The notes under the pieces: model-generated | Seen by the model: the letters and a program-made list of their open reading frames with translations, nothing else | The model's database searches: none | Told to the model about the DNA's origin: nothing | Position numbers and translations under genes: made by a program | NCBI GenBank assembly: GCA_963743595.1 | Contig: CAVURW010000004.1 | Location: 1 to 9,058, forward strand | Direction: 5' to 3' | Source: CAVURW01 sp963743595 | GTDB lineage: Bacteria > Verrucomicrobiota > Verrucomicrobiia > Methylacidiphilales > UBA1321 | Length of the DNA: 9,058 bases | Shown here: positions 6,672 through 9,058 of the stretch, in pieces | How the letters are laid out: every line of letters starts with the position of its first letter | Position numbering within the stretch: position 1 is the first letter of the stretch

Positions 6672-7733
6672 CTAAAGCACCAGCCGGTGTCCGCGCTTTT
6701 CTTTCGCGAAATAATGCAGTTCACCGGGTGCGGGCAGGGGATGTTCATTCAGCGTTTTCTGGATGACGGTGCGCGAGTTTTCGCCGTCGGTGAGCAACAG
6801 ATCGATGTAGGCTTTCTTGATTCCGTGAGCGCCACCGAGTACGCAACCGGAGCGATCATCGATGAGGGCGTCGTGGAGTCGATCCTCAATCTCGCCTCGA
6901 GCATGCGCCTGCTTGCCGGCGGGAAGAGCCGCTGAATCGAACGAAATGTAAGCGTAATCGGCCCCGAGATCGGCCAGCGGATCGGGCAATTCACCGTCCG
7001 TGCCGCCGAATTCCCTGATGAGCGGAAACGCCAGCGTTGTGCCGGTAATGATATCGCCGCGGGGCACATCTTCATGTTGTTCATTCGGCTTATAACTCAC
7101 GTACACTTCGCCCGGGCCATGGCATTTCCAGCCGTTTTCGGCCTGCAACGTTTTGACGAATTCGGGCAGTTCCAGAAGCGGCATCGAATGGGTCAATTGT
7201 TTATCGCCAAAAGTGATTTTACCGAGAAAGCGGTTCGACACGATTTCCCCGAGCGCCTCATCGAGCATCAAATAGGTACACATTTTCGTGAATTTGCTGA
7301 TGCTGGGATGGCAAATCTCTAGGTGCACGCGCTCGGCGGTGTGATCGATGGTTGGGGTGATCCAAAACTCAAGCGCCTTAAATGTGATCCCTTCGATTTC
7401 GAATGAAAAATCATCTACACGCCCTTGCTGGCGCGTCGCATGAAAGATCCAGCCGGGCACTTCCGGAGCCTGCCCGTGCCAATATTTCGTAAGGAGCTGG
7501 TAATGCGGATTTCCCTCTCCCGAGAGCGTGAAGGAGTGGCCGTTTCCCTGGCCGGGGCCGAAAACCCATGCGAAGTGCGGGAAAAGCTGGCCCGTCCGCT
7601 CGCCGACTTCCGGGGCGAGATCGGCGCATTTACCGCCATTAATCACTTCGGTGAATCGCGGGGCGTGTTCCGCGAACCAATGCCAGAAATGCTGGACCCG
7701 TTGTTTAAAAGTGAGATCGGCCGGATTAGGCAT
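6672..7733 (-). CDS. Conserved-looking hypothetical protein, 353 residues
   Basis: I do not recognise this family with confidence. The protein starts MPNPADLTFKQRVQHFWHWF and is rich in aromatic residues (FWHWF at 16-20, WVFGPG at 56-61, KYWHG at 83-87, GWIFHA at 94-99). It has no signal peptide or membrane segment, so it is probably cytoplasmic. Its halves may be two alpha/beta domains, the second ending DLLLTDGENSRTVIQKTL (311-328). It is convergent with pilT, with only 6 bp between the stops, and divergent from the nucleotidase gene across 63 bp. The frame stays open upstream for 119 more codons, but that part is antisense to the nucleotidase and has a different, His/Arg-rich composition, so I start at 7733. 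Confidence 0.75.
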   Translation of the reverse strand: MPNPADLTFKQRVQHFWHWFAEHAPRFTEVINGGKCADLAPEVGERTGQLFPHFAWVFGPGQGNGHSFTLSGEGNPHYQLLTKYWHGQAPEVPGWIFHATRQQGRVDDFSFEIEGITFKALEFWITPTIDHTAERVHLEICHPSISKFTKMCTYLMLDEALGEIVSNRFLGKITFGDKQLTHSMPLLELPEFVKTLQAENGWKCHGPGEVYVSYKPNEQHEDVPRGDIITGTTLAFPLIREFGGTDGELPDPLADLGADYAYISFDSAALPAGKQAHARGEIEDRLHDALIDDRSGCVLGGAHGIKKAYIDLLLTDGENSRTVIQKTLNEHPLPAPGELHYFAKEKRGHRLVL

Positions 7734-7796
7734 ACCCCAGCAGTCTACCCGAACGTCGTGCGTGACAAAATACCCGATCTTGCGAATCTGGCGGCT
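7734..7796. promoter_or_regulatory. 63-bp divergent intergenic spacer
   Basis: The two gene starts face away from each other here, so both promoters must lie in or just beyond this spacer. I see no strong -35/-10 pair. A CTGGGG just before the minus-strand ATG and a CTGGCGG before the plus-strand ATG are at best weak ribosome-binding sites. Confidence 0.3.
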
Positions 7797-8510
7797 ATGT
7801 CTCTTTCCATAGACCAGAAGTTGGTGGTGGCCGTTTCCAGCGGTGCCATCTTTGACATGACCGAGGCCGATACGGTGTTTCAAAAAGAGGGTGAAGAGGC
7901 GTACCGGAAATTTCACGCCGAGCATGTGGATGTGCCGATGGTGCCGGGCGTGGCGTTTCCGTTCGTGAAACGGTTGCTCAGCCTGAACGTCTTGGCGCAC
8001 GAAAAGGGGCTCGATGAACCGATCGAAGTCGTGGTGCTTTCGCGCAACGAGCCGGAGACAGGGCTGCGCTTTTTCCGGTCGTGCGCCCACTATCGCCTGG
8101 ATATTTCGCGCGGCGCGTTCTTGCGCGGCGGCTCGCCTTATCCCTACATTTCCTCGTTCAACGCTTGCCTCTTTTTGAGTGCGAATCGCGAGGATGTGCG
8201 TGATGCCTTAATGCACGGACTGCCAGCTGGTCTTGTTTTGCCGACGAAATGGAAAGACGACGAAGACGATAAAGTGTTGCGCGTGGCCTTCGATTTCGAT
8301 GGTGTTCTTGTGGATGACGAAGCCGAGAAAGTCTTTAAAGAGACGCAAGATCTGGAATCGTTTTACGCGGTTGAAAAGAAACTGGCCAGTCACCCGCACA
8401 ATCCTGGGCCGCTCAATCCACTGTTCCGGAAGATCAGCCAACTCCAGAAGATCGAGGCATTGAAGGGTGCGGTTCGCATCGCCATTGTGACAGCGCGAAA
8501 TGCACCACCG
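7797..8510 (+). CDS. Cytosolic 5'-nucleotidase I (cN-I) family protein, 3' end lost
   Basis: Members hydrolyse nucleoside 5'-monophosphates, notably AMP, to nucleoside and phosphate. From recall of the human NT5C1A sequence, the match runs throughout: VAVSSGAIFDM near the N-terminus, then EEAYRKFHAEH, PGVAFPFVKRLL, VVLSRNEPETGLRFF, GGSPYPYISSFNACLFLSA, the HAD-like nucleophile region AFDFDGVLVDDEAE (D166, D168), GPLNPLF and VTARNAPP (231-238). The family then continues with an ERVxxTLRxWG..DEAFFLGG region and FFDDQ, needed for the active site. These are absent: after about 8510 the frame stays open to a TGA at 8847-8849 but no longer resembles the family. About 70 residues are missing. I place the start at the ATG 7797, where similarity begins. 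Confidence 0.85.
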
Positions 8511-8602
8511 AGATCGGCGTGGCGATTCGTGGCCGCGTTGGCGCGGCGGGCGCGGCTGGTGGAAATGGCGGCGGCGGCGTTTTTTCGTGGTGGCGGCGTT
8601 GC

Positions 8603-8616
8603 AGAGAGAGAGAGAG
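8603..8616. repeat. (AG)7 microsatellite
   Basis: Seven uninterrupted AG units. Together with the (GA)6 at 8883-8894 this is a eukaryotic-style dinucleotide repeat. Confidence 0.9.
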
Positions 8617-8882
8617 CAGTGCTGGACAGTGCAGCAGCAGTTTTCCTGTTTTCAATGAATGGATCTGGGCTCGAGTGTCCGAGCAGCACTGGGGGGTGTG
8701 GCGCTGCGATTGCCTCGTTAGGTTGGGGCGGCGGGGCGGCGACAACGTACCAGGCAGAAAGAAGGAGTTGGATTCCTGCTACAGTTTCTTCTGAGCTTGA
8801 GACCTGTGGTCGACAATATGTAACATACCTTTTCATTCACTCTTTCTGACATTAAAAACTTAAGCAGCCGCCCCTGAACTTT

Positions 8883-8894
8883 GAGAGAGAGAGA
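8883..8894. repeat. (GA)6 microsatellite
   Basis: Six uninterrupted GA units, of the same class as the tract at 8603-8616. Confidence 0.9.
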
Positions 8895-8944
8895 CGCAAC
8901 TCATGGTTGTTGGTAACAGATTTGTGGTTTGGCCTTTGGGCATT

Positions 8945-8971
8945 TGTGTGTGGGTGTGTGTGTTGTGCGTG
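8945..8971. repeat. Imperfect TG repeat
   Basis: The tract is mostly alternating T and G with a GGG interruption and a TTG. A purer copy follows at 9012-9025. Confidence 0.8.
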
Positions 8972-8974
8972 ACC

Positions 8975-8997
8975 TTTTTTTTTTTTTTTTTTTTTTT
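8975..8997. repeat. Poly-T tract, 23 bases
   Basis: Uninterrupted run of 23 T. It could be a simple homopolymer or the complement of a retroposon or processed-transcript poly-A tail inserted on the minus strand. No target-site duplication was found by eye. Confidence 0.9.
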
Positions 8998-9011
8998 ATT
9001 TAGATGGAGTC

Positions 9012-9025
9012 TGTGTGTGTGTGTG
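9012..9025. repeat. (TG)7 microsatellite
   Basis: Seven uninterrupted TG units, followed by GCATGCAT-like and AAATAAAT sequence. Confidence 0.85.
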
Positions 9026-9058
9026 CATGCATAAATAAATGGACGGAGTTGTGGTGGA

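Larger units (their letters stand above)
8511..9058. other. Eukaryotic-like non-coding DNA joined to bacterial DNA
   Basis: Composition changes abruptly after ~8510. A GC-rich stretch with GGC/GCG triplets (to ~8600) is followed by AT-richer sequence with (AG)7, (GA)6, two TG tracts and a 23-base T run. Such dense simple repeats are usual in eukaryotic non-coding DNA and rare in a compact bacterial genome. No conserved protein is recognisable in any frame, and I cannot name the eukaryote. An assembly chimera is the simplest explanation. Confidence 0.65.

Noticed and set aside
7425..7796. Upstream extension of the nucleotidase frame
   Set aside because: It is antisense to the 353-residue gene, and family similarity begins only at the ATG 7797.
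7734..8090. Upstream extension of the minus-strand hypothetical gene by 119 codons
   Set aside because: It is antisense to conserved nucleotidase coding sequence and its His/Arg-rich composition differs from the rest of the protein. The ATG at 7733 fits better.
8511..8849. In-frame tail treated as a real C-terminus of the nucleotidase
   Set aside because: Low-complexity Ala/Arg/Gly codons then microsatellite-encoded residues (RERER) do not match the family, and the essential FFDDQ region is absent.

Overview
The window is mostly bacterial DNA (about 1-8510). It carries five complete or near-complete genes and one very large partial gene. The last ~550 bases look eukaryotic. The bacterial part is GC-rich and tightly packed. 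A type IV pilus PilT retraction ATPase and a bacterial homologue of cytosolic 5'-nucleotidase I suggest a Gram-negative environmental or host-associated bacterium. Weak ribosome-binding sites and the gene mix make me lean towards the Verrucomicrobiota/PVC group, but this is a low-confidence inference.

Layout. (1) 2-3883 (+) is the 3' part of a giant gene whose start lies outside the window. It encodes a Strawberry-notch-like superfamily 2 helicase core, then a Pro/Thr-rich linker, a glycine-zipper hydrophobic segment, tandem 38-residue amphipathic repeats and a His/Gln-rich tail. This combination recalls the large polyvalent proteins of phages and conjugative elements. (2) 3884-4571 has no convincing gene. 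It is dense in perfect inverted repeats, two of them 15-bp 7-1-7 palindromes, and contains a UUCG-capped hairpin. (3) 4572-5393 (-) is a small operon with an ArsR-family repressor followed by an AHSA1-type SRPBCC protein. (4) 5490-6665 (+) is pilT, divergent from the arsR-like gene. The shared region holds a promoter and operator-like repeat for the regulator and a possible promoter for pilT. (5) 6672-7733 (-) is an unrecognised 353-residue cytoplasmic protein, convergent with pilT (6-bp gap) and divergent from the next gene. (6) 7797-~8510 (+) is a cytosolic 5'-nucleotidase I homologue that loses its family match abruptly at about 8510. (7) ~8511-9058 carries GA, TG and poly-T tracts and no bacterial gene, so it looks like eukaryotic DNA.

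Main points. The fused helicase/membrane/repeat protein, together with the palindrome-rich region just downstream, is the best candidate for an undescribed mobile-element system. The change of character near 8510 is best explained by a chimeric assembly (a bacterial contaminant or symbiont read joined to host DNA) or, less likely, by genuine lateral transfer. The ArsR/SRPBCC operon, pilT and nucleotidase look like ordinary chromosomal genes and share no visible pathway.
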